Numbered from the stretch's first letter, positions 43,845-55,590 are shown. The stretch is 64,000 nt of DNA from Dendrolimus kikuchii (GCA_019925095.2 CM034394.1:26772272-26836271); one strand, 5' to 3'. The notes: generated from the sequence alone by a model not told the origin. Translations and numbers: made by a program.

Positions 43845-44085
43845 TAATAATAATCGGCAGACAAACACACACATTGTATATCTCCAAATTAAGCAAGTTA
43901 CGCTTGTGTTATGGGTAATATACAACGGACTACTCTGGGCCCGATCCCAGACACCCAGACCATAGTAAATAACGGAGAAAATACGTTTTCCGAAATTTAC
44001 TATACCAGGAATCGAACCCGGAACCTCTGCGTTGCAATGAGGTACGCCGGCAAGGCCTAGCCCGCTCAACCACAGACGCCGTCAA
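43845..44085 (-). repeat. tRNA-derived SINE family K, best copy
   Basis: Minus strand: GTCTGTGGTTGAGCGGGCTA (A-box region) and GGTTCCGGGTTCGATTCCTG (B box GGTTCGATTCC). The body follows with CCCATAACACAAGCG and a (TTA)n tail. The head is a clear RNA polymerase III type-2 promoter. Confidence 0.75.
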
Positions 44086-44089
44086 TTAT

Positions 44090-44305
44090 TACTAGCTGTC
44101 CCGGCGGACGTTGTTCTGCCTTGCAGAAATAAAATTTAGAATCCGATTCCAGCGCCACCTACCGGATCCAAATGTAAGCTATCCTATCTTTCAAGTCTGA
44201 TCAAACTGAATACGGTGTGCAAATTTGATTAAAATCGGTCAAGTAGTTTAGGAGTCCATCGCGGACAAACAACGTGACACGTAATTTATATATATTAAAA
44301 TTATC
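44090..44305 (-). mobile_element. Helitron-like family G copy
   Basis: ACTAGCTGTCCCGGCGGACG to GACACGTAATTTATATATAT. Close to the copy at 61288-61506 in opposite orientation. Confidence 0.6.
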
Positions 44306-44539
44306 ACGTCACTATTGTAATGTGCCAACCCGGCCATCATAACATTATATTCAAAGACAATAAATTGGGAAAGAAAGTTAAAATAACATAGATATTAAAA
44401 TAAAATAAAATAAACAAAATCCCTTTCAAGTTATATTGTTATTTCGTGTATTTTGAATAACATTGAAAGCGGCATTAGTCTTCAGTGTACACAACCCCTG
44501 TCCAAACGGTTGACCGGCCGCTGCAAGCTCGTATCAAAA

Positions 44540-44720
44540 CATTCATAAGGTCATCGGTTGCTATAAATAGCGGCTTAATATCATTTGGGAACCGGTACCG
44601 AGATTACCGCGCTTCGAAGGGCGGGGAGGCAGACCGTTTCGGAGTCGAGTTGTAAAGCGTGGGTGGGAAGGGTCCGGAGTGCCGGACGCACCTCGTTGTA
44701 GTACATGCCTAAACAATAGT
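44540..44720 (+). promoter_or_regulatory. GC island with TATA box, candidate promoter
   Basis: TATAAATAG at 44562-44570 is followed within ~130 bp by CpG-rich sequence (GATTACCGCGCTTCGAAGGG, GTGCCGGACGCACCTCG). No repeat match or downstream coding exon was found, so what it drives is unknown. Confidence 0.3.
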
Positions 44721-44789
44721 GAAGTTGCTCACGAATACGTCTCCGGCCTGAACACGGACTAATAACTGATTCATGCCGGGGTTATATAT

Positions 44790-45268
44790 TGTTACGAGCT
44801 ACACAGGACTCGAATTAAAAATGCCGTTGGGATTACTGTAGAGTTTATTAGAACTATACTAACACGTATAAAACAGGTACAAATAAAACTAGACACTACT
44901 TGTTACAATCTGCACGATCAATAACACGCGCAAAGTCCGTCACTATATCGCTTGTCCAATGTACACGTCTTGCTTGTATCGTAATCGTCGCTCGACTGCC
45001 TCACCCCTCCGTTCGGGCATTGTTTTATAGTAAACTGTACAATACACAATGGAAGCTCGTGGGCTGGGCTGGCCAACAAAGTTGAAAACAATAAGGATTA
45101 GTTCGACACTAATGGCGGCCATAAAACAAGTAGAAACACAATAACATATTTTTGTTAATTACAAATTCTAAACACAAAGTAAACAAAGGAATTCCTAAAT
45201 CCGGGAAAGCAATAAACTGCGCTTTTACGACCGGCAGGCGTGCCGCATGCTTTTGACGGCATGTAACA
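44790..45268 (-). mobile_element. Solo LTR
   Basis: Minus strand: starts TGTTACATGCCGTC and ends CTCGTAACA (TG...CA). Flanked by ATAT at 44786-44789 and 45269-45272. Same family as 55862-56352 and 58878-59363 by its CGTATAAAACAGGTACAAAT region and its end. No internal retroelement genes adjoin it. Confidence 0.75.
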
Positions 45269-45656
45269 ATATTTTACTATACATGTTTTTAACTTGTCAC
45301 TAATAGAAAATTAACAACACTTGTAAGTCAATTTGTATGGAAATGAATTGATATAAGATACAGAAATAAAATACCAACTGCAATAATGGTGTATTTTGGA
45401 CAATATTGAAAAAAAACCTATTGCGCTTAAAACCGTTAAGACGTAGTTTAATCATGTAACAATATAGATTTTGTTCCATCGATATTGTTAAACGTAATTA
45501 AGACGTTTCAATCGAATTAAATCAATCTGATTAAACAGTGTAGATACGACAACATTCAATGATGAATGCTTCAATTTAATGTTTACATGAATCACTTTGG
45601 TTACTTCATACAGAAAGACAAAAGTCAACAATGTATGTAATGTCAGCTTTAATCAA

Positions 45657-45800
45657 ATCTATACTAATATTATAAAGCTGAAGAGTTTGTTTGTTTGTTT
45701 AAACGCGCTAATCTTAGGAACCGCTGGTCCGATTCGAAAAATTCTTTCAGTGTTGAATAGTACATTTATCGAGGAAGGCTATAGGCTATATTATATTTTC
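45657..45800 (+). mobile_element. Helitron-like family F, 3'-truncated
   Basis: TCTATACTAATATTATAAAGC to CGAGGAAGGCTATAGGC. Begins TC after A, as expected. Confidence 0.55.
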
Positions 45801-46207
45801 AACAAAATTAGGGATCCTTACTTAAAGTCCAATAACCCAAGATTAAAAAAATGACCCGAAAAAATCCTTACACGGCGTGCGCTGCGAAATCTATTTTGAT
45901 TATAGAACAAAACAATGTACTACCACTTTGCAGAACATATAATTGTCTACAAAAAATATCGCGTAACCATATGTCTAACTATTGTAGTTATCTCGCAATA
46001 AGTGTTTTCTTTTATTTTTTTTAATAATAAAAATGCCCACGCTTCAAAAACTCTTTATTTTGTACCTTGGTATTAATCCTTATCAAAATAAATTACTCCA
46101 TATTCAAGACGAATTCAATACCTTTCTAGAACTTTTTGAATGATTCAATTCGGACGTTTCATTCAAAAGATATCGCGATATTTAAAATGTAAGTATTAGT
46201 GTTGTAG

Positions 46208-46424
46208 CCAAATATACTATTGAACGCGCTAATCTCAGGAACTACTGGTCTGATTTGAAAAATTTTTTCAGTGTTGGATAGCCCATTTATCGAGAAAGGC
46301 TATCCGCGATATATCATCACGCTAACACCAATAGGAGCCGAGCACCAAAGAAGAATGTTTCAAAATCGAAGGGTTTTGAAAACAAATTCCACGCGGACGA
46401 CGTCGCGGGCATAGCTAGTGTCGT
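46208..46424 (+). mobile_element. Helitron-like family F
   Basis: GAACGCGCTAATCTCAGGAAC to GACGTCGCGGGCATAGCTAG followed by T. Confidence 0.6.
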
Positions 46425-46431
46425 ATATGCA

Positions 46432-46725
46432 GGAACGGAGAAAAAAAGCAATTTCCACCGGCCTGTTGTAAGAAGCGACAGAACAACCTACAGCAATGTG
46501 GTAGGGCATTTGCTCGTCTGTATGGCTACCACCCCTGGTCTAGAGTATACCGCCATAACAACCTTGAGTTGTGTTCCGGCATTACTGGCCAGGTTCTGGT
46601 CTCCCTTAAGAGAGCAGCGCATTTGTAGCACCTGTGCTGTTGCATATGTCCGCAGTCGATGGTAACCCCTTTCCATCAGGTGGACCATATGCCTGTCAGC
46701 TGAACTCGTGCAATAAAAAAAATAT
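46432..46725 (+). repeat. SINE family C, long form
   Basis: ATGCAGGAACGGAGAAAAAA to CGTGCAATAAAAAAAA. Diverged near the middle. Confidence 0.8.
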
Positions 46726-46810
46726 CACGAGTGAGAGAGATGTTCAAGACTGAAGCGAAGTCCACTGTGACCTTTTTTGAAACTACTGAACATGTATACA
46801 TGAAACTCCA

Positions 46811-47041
46811 CACCTTATACTAATATATAAAGCTGAAGAGTTTGTTTGTTTGTACGCGCTAATCTCAGGAACTACTGGTCTGATTTGAAAAATTCTTTCA
46901 GTGTTCGATAGCCCATTTATCGAGGAAGGCTATAGGCTATATATCATCACGCTAAGACCAATACCCCAATGAAGAATGTTTTAAAAATCGGGAGAGGTTT
47001 TGAGAACAAATTCCACGCGGACGACTTCGCGGGCACAGCTA
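46811..47041 (+). mobile_element. Helitron-like family F
   Basis: TTATACTAATATATAAAGCTG to GACTTCGCGGGCACAGCTAG followed by T. Confidence 0.6.
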
Positions 47042-47126
47042 GTAGTTATATATAGGCTTATAACTTGATTTAACGCTTAGGAAACAGTTTATTGCAATAA
47101 AGGACGTCGATTCCTTAAATTCTGTT

Positions 47127-47187
47127 CTGCTCTGTTGTTCGTGCCTACCCCGCAAGGGAACTGGCGTGAAGTTATGTATGTATGATC
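47127..47187 (+). mobile_element. RTE-like LINE, minimal 3' fragment
   Basis: Only CTCTGTTGTTCGTGCCTACC to GTTATGTATGTATG remains. Confidence 0.7.
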
Positions 47188-47334
47188 CCTTAAAATAAAC
47201 GGATCGCATTAGCAAATTAGATGGCGCTGCAATCGCGTTTTTACAGTTCACTAACAAATATCTACATTGTCATAAACAACATGTCATTCATTTTATTACT
47301 TCAAATCAGGTTGGCGTCGAATCGCCTTTGTTTT

Positions 47335-47645
47335 TTTTTTATTTTATGGCTTGACAGCTAAGCCTTTAAGCCAGATCTTAGATTCAATGTATTTACTTCA
47401 TTTTCTTAAACCTATGTGTGTGTGAACTGTAGGTTATCAGCTAGTGCCATTCAACGGAGTTCTTGTGACAACTCAAAAGGCCACATTTGACTTTAGAGTT
47501 CACATTTCTCACAAAACACATAATTACTACTCAAAAACGATCAATATCCTATAACTATTGTTCATTTTAGAGTTATCTTACACATTTTTAAAAAATAAAA
47601 CTGCACAGCACAACGTCTCCTTTCAGTTCCCGCCAAAAACTCCCC
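47335..47645 (-). repeat. SINE family D, minus copy
   Basis: TTTTATGGCTTGACAGCTAAG to CAGTTCCCGCCAAAAACTCC, near full length. Confidence 0.8.
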
Positions 47646-47649
47646 TCCA

Positions 47650-48160
47650 TGTTTTGCTGGGCAGTTGTATAGACTACACCGGATTTAGTTTCTTTCTTAT
47701 TATAGTGAATTTAACAAGAAACAGTAAATTAAGTTTTTATGCAAGATAGAGCCACTAACTAGGGTCTTACACGCGGCGCAGCCGCGGAGAAATATCTGGT
47801 CGGAAATAAATTTTATTTCATTTTACTGACGATTACTAAAGAGTTTCGTATTCTCAATTACGTTTTAGTTGAAAACATACAACTAACTGTTGGGTCCCTT
47901 CATTTTACATACAGAATCTACTAATTGAACTAATTTCCTTATTACTTTTATTAATCCAATTAATTTGTACAGAATAGGGTGCGTATGTTCTCAACCTGTC
48001 ACAAATTATACACCCTCCACTCGTCCTTTAAACGTTTCAAGCTCGTGTTCATTTAGTATGAAAATCAATAATTGATTGCAGGTCGGCGATTCCCTAATCA
48101 ATTGTTTATGAACACACGAACCCGCAGCACGATGAACTTATGATCTGATATTGCCACTAC
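47650..48160. other. No recognisable feature
   Basis: AT-rich, nothing supported. Confidence 0.45.
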
Positions 48161-48164
48161 TATT

Positions 48165-48595
48165 CTGCATGTAATACAAAACATTGGAATCAAGTTCAAA
48201 CAAATTTCATCACTAAGTTTCAGTGTTATTTAGGTCCCACTCTATATAACAGGCTTAATAAAATTCTTACACTTTACCCCCTCAACAAATATCAATGTAA
48301 AGAAGTTTTAATAGATTGGCAAAACAATGTAGTTATGATGATGTTGAAAATTTGTTTGTACTGTTAATTTAAATAATTTAGTAATAAACAAATCTAGCTA
48401 GTTGCGAAAGCAAGTTTTAATCTTATTTTTGCAAAATATGCATGCAGGAAGGGACTAACACCTAAAAAACAGGCTCGGCCTAGTTTAGGTGTTAGTTAAC
48501 GAATTAACTTAATTATTAAGAAAAGATCTTTATTTTGTATTTGTGACTTTTATATGTAATTTTGGTGTCAATAAATATTATTATTATTATTAAGT
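48165..48595 (+). mobile_element. LINE C-terminal remnant and 3' end with (ATT)n tail
   Basis: One frame reads FQCYLGPTLYNRLNKILTLY then PLNKYQCKEVLIDWQNNV. This G..YN..N K motif is found at the end of CR1/jockey-type reverse transcriptases. The 3' region has a 13-base-stem hairpin (48454-48497) and ends AATAAATATTATTATTATTATT. Confidence 0.55.
48454..48497. repeat. Hairpin, 13-base perfect stem
   Basis: ACTAACACCTAAA pairs with TTTAGGTGTTAGT across an 18-base loop, in the 3' UTR of the LINE remnant. Confidence 0.7.
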
Positions 48596-48653
48596 TCAAT
48601 CTACACGTCGTAATAGCAATTTCAATGCAATAAATAAATATAAATTATGAACA

Positions 48654-48824
48654 GTGTACTAGCAGAAGGTGATGTCAGGAGCCTTAAGAATAGACGAGCT
48701 TGCATGACAAGAGTTATGAATGTCAAAGAGGCAAGTGAGGTGTGTAAGAATAAGCCTAAATGGCACTCTGTTGTTCGTGCCTACCCCGCAAGGGAACTGG
48801 CGTGAAGTTATGTATGTATGTATG
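48654..48824 (+). mobile_element. RTE-like LINE 3' fragment with ATGT tail
   Basis: GTGTACTAGCAGAAGGTGATG to GTATGTATGTATG. Flanked by TAAATTATGAACA at 48641-48653 and 48825-48837. Confidence 0.9.
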
Positions 48825-48837
48825 TAAATTATGAACA

Positions 48838-49394
48838 ACATTTTAGTGCTACAAAGTAAAGTTGGGTAGGACATGATTTTAAAATGAGTTTGTAAAGGTG
48901 ACATGAGATTTTGTACTGGACCAGTACCTATGTAATTCACCACTTCAACTGAGGCGAGGATATTTGCATGGTTTGTACCGCGGCAGCACATTTGAAGCCG
49001 GTGAGGCGGTGAGCGTCGTTCCCTCATTTGTCCCGTACAAAACTTCTAGTTCGGAAATGTTCGTTAAGAATCGGATGTGATCGACCTCGGTCACCTCATT
49101 TTACTACCAGTCGTACATGACCTGTGGTCAGTCTTTGTCATGTGAATATCCGTAGAGGCGTTATTGTAGTGTTGTCCTCGTTCTGTCCTTCCTCTTACAT
49201 CTGACGCATGAGTAGTAGCGGGACAACATTTTTGAAGTATGTAGTACAAATTTAAATTTTGAGCCGTACGAGTACAAATCTATTTTGCACGGGATAAATG
49301 TACTGCATCACACATGTACTACTCATCACCACTACAAGGTGCTATTGTAGAATACCTGTTGACCTGTTTTAGGCGATTTGCTGTCATCAAATGC
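48838..49394. other. No recognisable feature
   Basis: GC-balanced in 48940-49230 but with no splice-framed exon or repeat match. Confidence 0.4.
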
Positions 49395-49500
49395 CTTTAA
49401 TTTACATTCGTTCGTGGTCTCGCTTAACTCATTGACGCGAAGGTCGCAAGATCGATTCCCGTGGGGGGTAACTTCTGAAACAACTTTTGAAGGGCCGCAG
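49395..49500 (+). repeat. tRNA-like SINE head, fragment
   Basis: CGTTCGTGGTCTCGCTTAAC and GCAAGATCGATTCCCGTGGG resemble A- and B-box segments. The body is not the same as family K. Confidence 0.35.
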
Positions 49501-49589
49501 CTTATGTTTCTTTGCACACGAGATTAACTTTGACACGTACAGATCATGTCTAATTATTTCCTTTTCCCCTTCTAACTTCTTAATACATT

Positions 49590-49850
49590 CATACATATCT
49601 TCACACCAGTTCCCTTGAGGGGTAGGCACGAACAACAGAGCGCCATTTAGGCTTATTCTTACACACCTCTACTTGCTTCTTTGACATTCATAACTCTTGT
49701 CATGCACGCTCGTCTGTTCTTAAGGCTCCTGACATCACCTTCTTCTAGTACACGATCAATTTGATCATGGAAGGTGTGTCGTGGCCTTCCACGACTTTTG
49801 CATCCATCCACTTTTGCATTGTATATCTGTTTAGTCATTCTTTCCACATG
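49590..49850 (-). mobile_element. RTE-like LINE 3' fragment
   Basis: Minus copy with MTKQIYNAKVDGCKSRGRPR. The tail is decayed (ACATTCATACATA). Confidence 0.75.
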
Positions 49851-49944
49851 CATTCTTCTTCTTCTTCTTAGTAGTCTTTCTTATTATGAATAATAATACA
49901 TATGTGTTAGTCATATTAATCGTATAGTATATCTGACACACAAA

Positions 49945-50301
49945 TGCGGCATAAGCAAGAGCTGCGTGTCACGGAGATGAATATGCTTCGTTGGATATGT
50001 GGAACCACGCAGCCCTCAGCACCGTGACCTAGCGGGCAAACTGCAAAAATGTCGCCTACGTTTTATGAAAACCAGCTATTTAAGGGAGAAATAAATCCAT
50101 GGCATCTCCACCAGGTCCCCGTCGAAGGGGTACGCCCAAGAAATGCTCGCTTGACGTCATGAATGATGACAAACGTACCGATAATTTCAATACAAGGAAA
50201 ACCGAAGACCGCGCGGAGTGGACAGGAAGAAATACGAGAGCGGCGGACTCTGGGCGTCGAAGCAAACGCTCCGAACGCAACCGGGCTTTAACGCTCGGAT
50301 G
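49945..50301 (+). mobile_element. Second LINE family, reverse-transcriptase C-terminal remnant
   Basis: QMRHKQELRVTEMNMLRWIC then, after a shift, GPRRRGTPKKCSLDVMNDDK and EDRAEWTGRNTRAADSG. Order and spacing match the C-terminal region of RTE/CR1-type LINE proteins but differ from the abundant ATGT-tailed family. Confidence 0.55.
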
Positions 50302-50315
50302 ACGGCATAATCAGG

Positions 50316-50850
50316 GCGTTCCATTAGTAGCTCAGAACGCCCAAAATGCTCAGTTAGCCTTTCCACAAGGTGACCGCGATCGTTGTGGTCGTGGCGAAAA
50401 CGTCACTAACGTCACTTTTTTTTTTGAGGCGAGGGAAAATGCTTAACCGATTTACGCAGAAACTGGGTCGTTGCTAGGGGAACGACACGCGTCGGTCGGG
50501 GGCGATAACACTGCAGCAATAGTATGCTCTTGGCGGTGCTCCGTCCGCGATCGACGTCACAGAATAGTGTGGAAGACTCCGAGCGTTGCTGCACGAGCGA
50601 GCAACCCCAATACCCACTAAAAACCCCTCCTCCCTGTCGACCCTGCGCTTTTGTTTGTGTTGGAAAGGCTGAGATTTAGAACATAGTTACGCCCAGTCGA
50701 TCACACAAGGCTCACAACGACCCATGTCAAGAGGTGGCTCGAATAGCTGTTCCACTTGGGTTTACGACTGTAACGCCAGCAAGCAAGTGGAACGGGATAG
50801 ATCGCGGTCGTGAACGTGGTCGTTGTGAGTCCCTAATGGAACGTAGCCAT
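50316..50850. mobile_element. MITE family I split by an R1-like LINE
   Basis: GCGTTCCATTAGTAGCTCAG at the left, GTTGTGAGTCCCTAATGGAACG at the right. The middle (50411-50700) is a LINE fragment. Confidence 0.7.
50411..50700 (-). mobile_element. R1-like LINE 3' UTR inside a MITE
   Basis: Complement of CTGGGCGTAACTATGTTCTA and TTTTTAGTGGGTATTGGGG with a T-run at 50419 (poly(A) on minus). It closely follows the 3' UTR of the 141-985 element. Confidence 0.65.
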
Positions 50851-51128
50851 TGTCATATGGACCCACAGATGCAAAAAGCCAAAGTTATTATTTTGATATT
50901 TCAAATTGAGTTTGTGGTTTTAATACTATTGTACACTAACACAGTAGTAGATAAATCCTTGATCACAACATCCATTTGATATAATGTTGATTCTAACCTT
51001 GAAAACCGGCTTGGAGCGATGTGGGTTGGTAACAATTTCGTCATTGTAGAAATACATTAGATATGGTTAAGTAATTACTTAATCCAAGAAACAAGTTTGT
51101 TTCTTTTAAATAGTACTTTCAAGCAAAT

Positions 51129-51932
51129 CGCCTGTCCCTATTAACAATGTAGGATATGCAAGTTTCGACATTTTGGTTTTATTTCACTAATGACCCTAAA
51201 AAAGCATTGTTTTTCAATAGCAGCAACAAAAAGGTAATTTTTCCTCATAGTTTTTAAAATAGCCACATTAACAATGTCATATATGCCACCATCTCCCATT
51301 AACAATGACGAATGTTGACTCCCGACGTTATTAGCGGGGCGCGAGAGGGGTATGCGGTTTATATTTTTGTAACAAAGAAATTACTAAGACTGATTATCTA
51401 AGCTAATGAAACCTGAAATGTGATTATTAAGTGCCATTCATACAGGTAGACTTTATAATTAATGATTTTAACAAATTTTATGGCGAAGATTGTTTTCATT
51501 TTGTCCCTAAATTGTCAATTATGTTTGATTATTTGTTATTTGTGAAACAAATTTATTAAAAATTGGATTTAATTTATAATATCAATTTAAATAGGACATA
51601 AACAGGATTTACTAATGACAATGTTGTATGTGGCACTTCTTACAAAGAATAATTATGTTTGTACATGTAACTTTGTTGGATGTGACAGATCCGACAAATC
51701 ATGATGACCCATATACGGATAGAAAAGCCATTACTAGCTTTTCAAACATTTAGATAAGTAAAAATGTTATTTAATTGCATTGCAAATAAGCTCTCGAACA
51801 TATATTACTATATAATTTTTTTTTTGAATGTTTAATTCTTGTAGTAAAAAAAATATAAACAATTCAAAGTTCAGAGCGCTCTCCTGTAAAGTTGCTGATT
51901 TGCAGATCTGACTCTGTTAATAGGGTCAGGCG
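51129..51932. mobile_element. DNA element with 18-base inverted ends
   Basis: CGCCTGTCCCTATTAACA at 51129-51146 and the complement of CGCCTGACCCTATTAACA at 51915-51932 (17 of 18 match). ATTAACAATG is repeated near the left end (51140, ~51267, ~51298). Interior AT-rich, no transposase frame. Confidence 0.6.
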
Positions 51933-52224
51933 AAATATAAATATATTACGACTATACAGAATTAAATTTTCAAGAGGACCTCTGTGGAGAAATCCGACAG
52001 CATAAGATATAGCGAAATATACTCAAAGGAGTTTCTGGATGGAGTTTGATTAAAATTAAAGTTGTGTCATCAAGTTTTCGATGAATCAATTACCCCATAC
52101 AGGAATCGAATCTGCTGATTATGAAAAGAACACATACTGCATCATTACACTAGCAAATAGTGTAGCTTTTACAGACCAATTTCTTCGTAGCAATGTCAAT
52201 CGGCAAACTATCTATATATTAATA

Positions 52225-53101
52225 CGTGAAGCCAAACACTTTATACCGCTTTTTACGAAAATTTCGTACACTTGTAGTTTATATAGAGAAGAAGTGCAAA
52301 TGATAATATTTATTTTTAATTATGCATAAAAAATACATTAAATCAATAAAAAAAACATTACACACAGTACCATGTATTTGACTCACACATGCCCTATATA
52401 CTGTCATGTCGGGGTGAAGGTAAGGAAAGGAATGCTCCGGTGGTTCGGGCATGATGAAAGAATGACAATGCAAAAGTGGATGGACGCAGAAGTCGCGGAA
52501 GGCCATGACACACCTTCCACGATCAAATTGATCGAGTACTAGCAGAAGGTGATGTCACGAGCCTTAAGAACAGACGAGCGTGCATGACAAGAGCTATGAA
52601 TGTCAAAGAAGCAAGTGAGGTGTGTAAGAATAAGCCTGAATGGCGCTCTGTTGTCCGTGCCTACCCCGCAAGGGAACTGGCGTGAAGTTATGTATGTATG
52701 TATGCCTATATACTCTTGTCTAATGTTCAAGTCAAATCAACAGTGTAGCTTTGGCGAAATCTGTGATTATAGAAGTATTATAGTCTCTGACATTAATTAT
52801 TATGTTCAAATTTCCACCACGGCCGACCACTATTAATTATATATTAATACGTGAAGCAAAAACTTTGTACCGCTTTTTACGAAAATTGCGCGAACGGAGG
52901 AGTATGAAATTTCGCACACTTATAGTTTATATAGAGAAGAAGCGACGAATGCTAATATTTTAATTATGTATAAAAAATACATTAAATCAATAAAAAAAAA
53001 ACATTACACACAGTACCATATATTTGACACACACGCCTATATACTCTTGTTTATTGTTCAAGTCAAATGAGGTATAGTCTTTGACATTAATTATTATATA
53101 T
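52225..53101. repeat. Tandem ~306 bp units, locus 1
   Basis: Two units starting TTAATACGTGAAGC (52225, 52843). The first is enlarged by an RTE-like insertion. Also marked by CAGTACCATGTATTTGAC and TGTGATTATAGAAGTATTAT. Paralogous to 60573-61733. Confidence 0.8.
52403..52704 (+). mobile_element. RTE-like LINE 3' fragment, shared by two loci
   Basis: Flanked by CCTATATACT at 52393-52402 and 52705-52714. It sits at the same point as the copy at 60753-61069, with a private 15-base deletion (GTGGAAAGAATGCAT region). Confidence 0.85.
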
Positions 53102-53580
53102 ACAGGATATATTTGTGTAAATTATTATTTAACATATCAAGCCATGAGCAGCAGGATAATATTATCTGTCTAACAAACAATATATAATTTAAATAACAAG
53201 GAAATCCCACTCGGAACAAGCAGAATAAGGAAAACAGAACATTGATCTTTCCCTAACATATTGCTTATTTTTCAATGACCAGATAATAGCTGATTGTAGG
53301 AAAATCCTATAGAAATGAAAATAAAATAAATGTTACAAGATGTCCATCACAATAGTCATGAGAACGATAGTGTATATTAATATCACATAGACAATCGTCA
53401 TAGATAATATGTTTAGTCAATTAGTCGATAAATCGAATCATCTGCTAGGATGATTCGATTTATAATTAAATTACTATTTTCTACCGGTTAATTATTTTAT
53501 AAGCCCAGTAGCTAAATATTATAATTGTTTTTGTGATCCTGGCAACACTATGATGTAATGTTATTGTTTTGTAGGGTAGT
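53102..53580. other. No recognisable feature
   Basis: AT-rich, apart from a short inverted stretch AATCGAATCATC...GATGATTCGATT at 53431-53462. Confidence 0.45.
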
Positions 53581-53587
53581 ATTTTCG

Positions 53588-53595
53588 TATAAAAG
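53588..53595 (+). promoter_or_regulatory. TATA box candidate
   Basis: TATAAAAG followed by GGGTTCATT about 27 bases on, in GC-rich context. That downstream site is now the target duplication of the element at 53625-54284. Confidence 0.3.
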
Positions 53596-53624
53596 GCGTA
53601 GCGGCGTGTAGACGGGGTTCATTT

Positions 53625-54284
53625 CGATCTCGCGCCGCACCATCGAAATCCGCTCGTCGTGTCCGCGTCCGATTATAAGCCTCATCGAAAGGCTCTTGTG
53701 CGACGACCGCGTAACGTCCTGACCGACAGAGTCGACGTTATTACGAAACGGCTGGCCCGGACCAGCCCGCCCGCGGTTAGGACGGCAGGCTGGCAGGCAC
53801 GGACAGACAGACACAGACGGCGGCGTCTCAGGCGCCGCCAATAAAGATTTCTCCACGTCCCTGCGAGGGATGCTAGGAGACATAGCCTCCCCACAGGATA
53901 GACTAGGCGTGTTGCTGGGAAGTTTCTTTCGCCGTTTCTTCTCTCCCAGCCATAACACGTTGCGAAACGGCAGTAAGATAGCGTAGGCCTCCACGAACCA
54001 CCGATCCCGGTCCGCCGAGATCCTTCCCCTCGGGCTTTATATTACCGGCGCCCGTTCTCAATTAGTGGTTTGTGTCGCCCTATGGTGGGCATGATTAAAT
54101 TCATCCCCCTCTCATGGCAACAGTCCAGCCGAGGTAAAACTCCTTAGGGAGCTCCCTCGAGCAAGTTGCCCCCCCCCCCCCCGGGCTCGAGCGCCTTCGC
54201 TTCGCGAAGGCACTCGCCCCAAAGACCCCGGTGAAGTTGTAAGGTCTTCGGACCAACAACATAAAGTCAAGTCCAATAAAAAAA
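53625..54284 (+). mobile_element. GC-rich retroposon (family M) with target duplication
   Basis: Flanked by ACGGGGTTCATT at 53613-53624 and 54285-54296, ending AGTCAAGTCCAATAAAAAAA. Contains the GC-rich module (53904-53972) and a poly(C) run at 54171-54182. No recognised coding domain. A short 3' copy is seen near 4331-4390. Confidence 0.8.
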
Positions 54285-54296
54285 ACGGGGTTCATT

Positions 54297-54919
54297 GCTT
54301 ACTGTGCTGTGTGAATAGTCACATCAAAGGTTGAACAATAATAAAGGGAAAACTCTGCCCAAATAGTTATCATTTGGTATATTTGGTACTTTCTTACCCG
54401 AATATCTGCAAGGCTGCATGCTGCATGCATGCTCTGTTCGCACCAAGAAGGCTAGTCAGCAACCATATTATCTGTACTCTAGTTTTGTTTAAATTATTTA
54501 AATAAATGTAAGTTGAGTTGGCCAGTTTGCGAACCAAATAAAAAAAAGGCTGTTACATAAGGTTCGTTGGTAGAACACGTGAACACGGCTGGACTGATTT
54601 TGGTAATATTTTTCGAAACTGTTCGCAGTTGTCTCAAATAGTAGGGAATAAAAAAAAACTGTAAAAGTTAGCAGATTTGAGAAGAACTGAAGGTGCTTTT
54701 TCTGACATTTTAGTATGACTATAACACACGATTCTAGCCAGCGATGGGCTTCCGTAATTATAGTGAAACTTCTTTATCAACGTAGTGAAGTTTGGTACGG
54801 TATAAAATACCATCACGGCCAAGTGCGTGGCAGTTCAGAAACAATAAAAGATTCCATTTTTTTCATCCTTTCGTCAGCGTGTGTTTGAGTAGGTTCGGTT
54901 GTTGTTGGGTTGGGTATGG
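54297..54919. other. No recognisable feature
   Basis: AT-rich, nothing supported. Confidence 0.45.
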
Positions 54920-54931
54920 TCATTATGGTAT

Positions 54932-55590
54932 CCTGCCAGGGCCATAATTACCGTCACAGGGGGCCGCTGTCACGGGGGTGACAGTGGACTTCCCCCCCCC
55001 CCCCTGTTGTACGAAGTGGGTCACTCTGCTCCCCGGGGTGACCCAGTTACAGGGTGTAGGGGCGTCATGGTGCAGTTACTTTGTACAAGATCCCATGACG
55101 CCCCGTAAAAGCGCTATAAATGGGGCGCAGGTTTAGGTTTAGTGGGTAGTTTGGCGGCCGTTTCTCGCGACAACTTCGTTTTAGAAGCCAGCGTGGAGGA
55201 CTGGTCGCTGAGAGTCCCACACACCCTCGATGCAGGCCTTATGCCTGCATTTTGGCCCTTCCCCCGAAGGACCCGAGGATGGTGTCCAAAGACATTCCCC
55301 CTGCGTTATCAAAAAAAAAAAAAAAAATATCCTGCCAGGGCACCGCGGAATCAGGTAGCCCATTTCTCGGAGCCCTGGCATAAGGCGCAGGACGGAACAC
55401 CCAGAGGTTTTAGTGGGTATCCCTAAATGGGGAGTGGCAATAGCGTGGCACCGGTTCTGACCGGGCACGCTAGTGCCACCCCCGATCTGGCGAATCCGAC
55501 ACTCACACGGGTCGCGAACATCCCCCCAGGCTTCTGTGCCTGTCGCGGCTTAGTCCTCAAACGGATTTCCCCTGGCCAAAAAAAAAATGC
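54932..55590 (+). mobile_element. R1-like LINE 3' end (outer), interrupted
   Basis: Starts CCTGCCAGGGC, resumes at 55342 and ends CCCCTGGCC plus ~10 A. Flanked by TCATTATGGTAT at 54920-54931 and 55591-55602. The 3' UTR is like 28866-29195. Confidence 0.8.
54943..55327 (+). mobile_element. R1-like LINE 3' end (inner, nested)
   Basis: Inserted 11 bases into the outer copy with the 14-base duplication TATCCTGCCAGGGC (54929-54942, 55328-55341). Contains TTTAGTGGGTAGTTTGGCGG and ends in ~17 A. A poly(C) run lies at 54994-55005. Confidence 0.85.

Noticed and set aside
53548..53994. 148-codon minus ORF
   Set aside because: It spans the boundary of the inserted retroposon and its target duplication, so it cannot be an old host gene.
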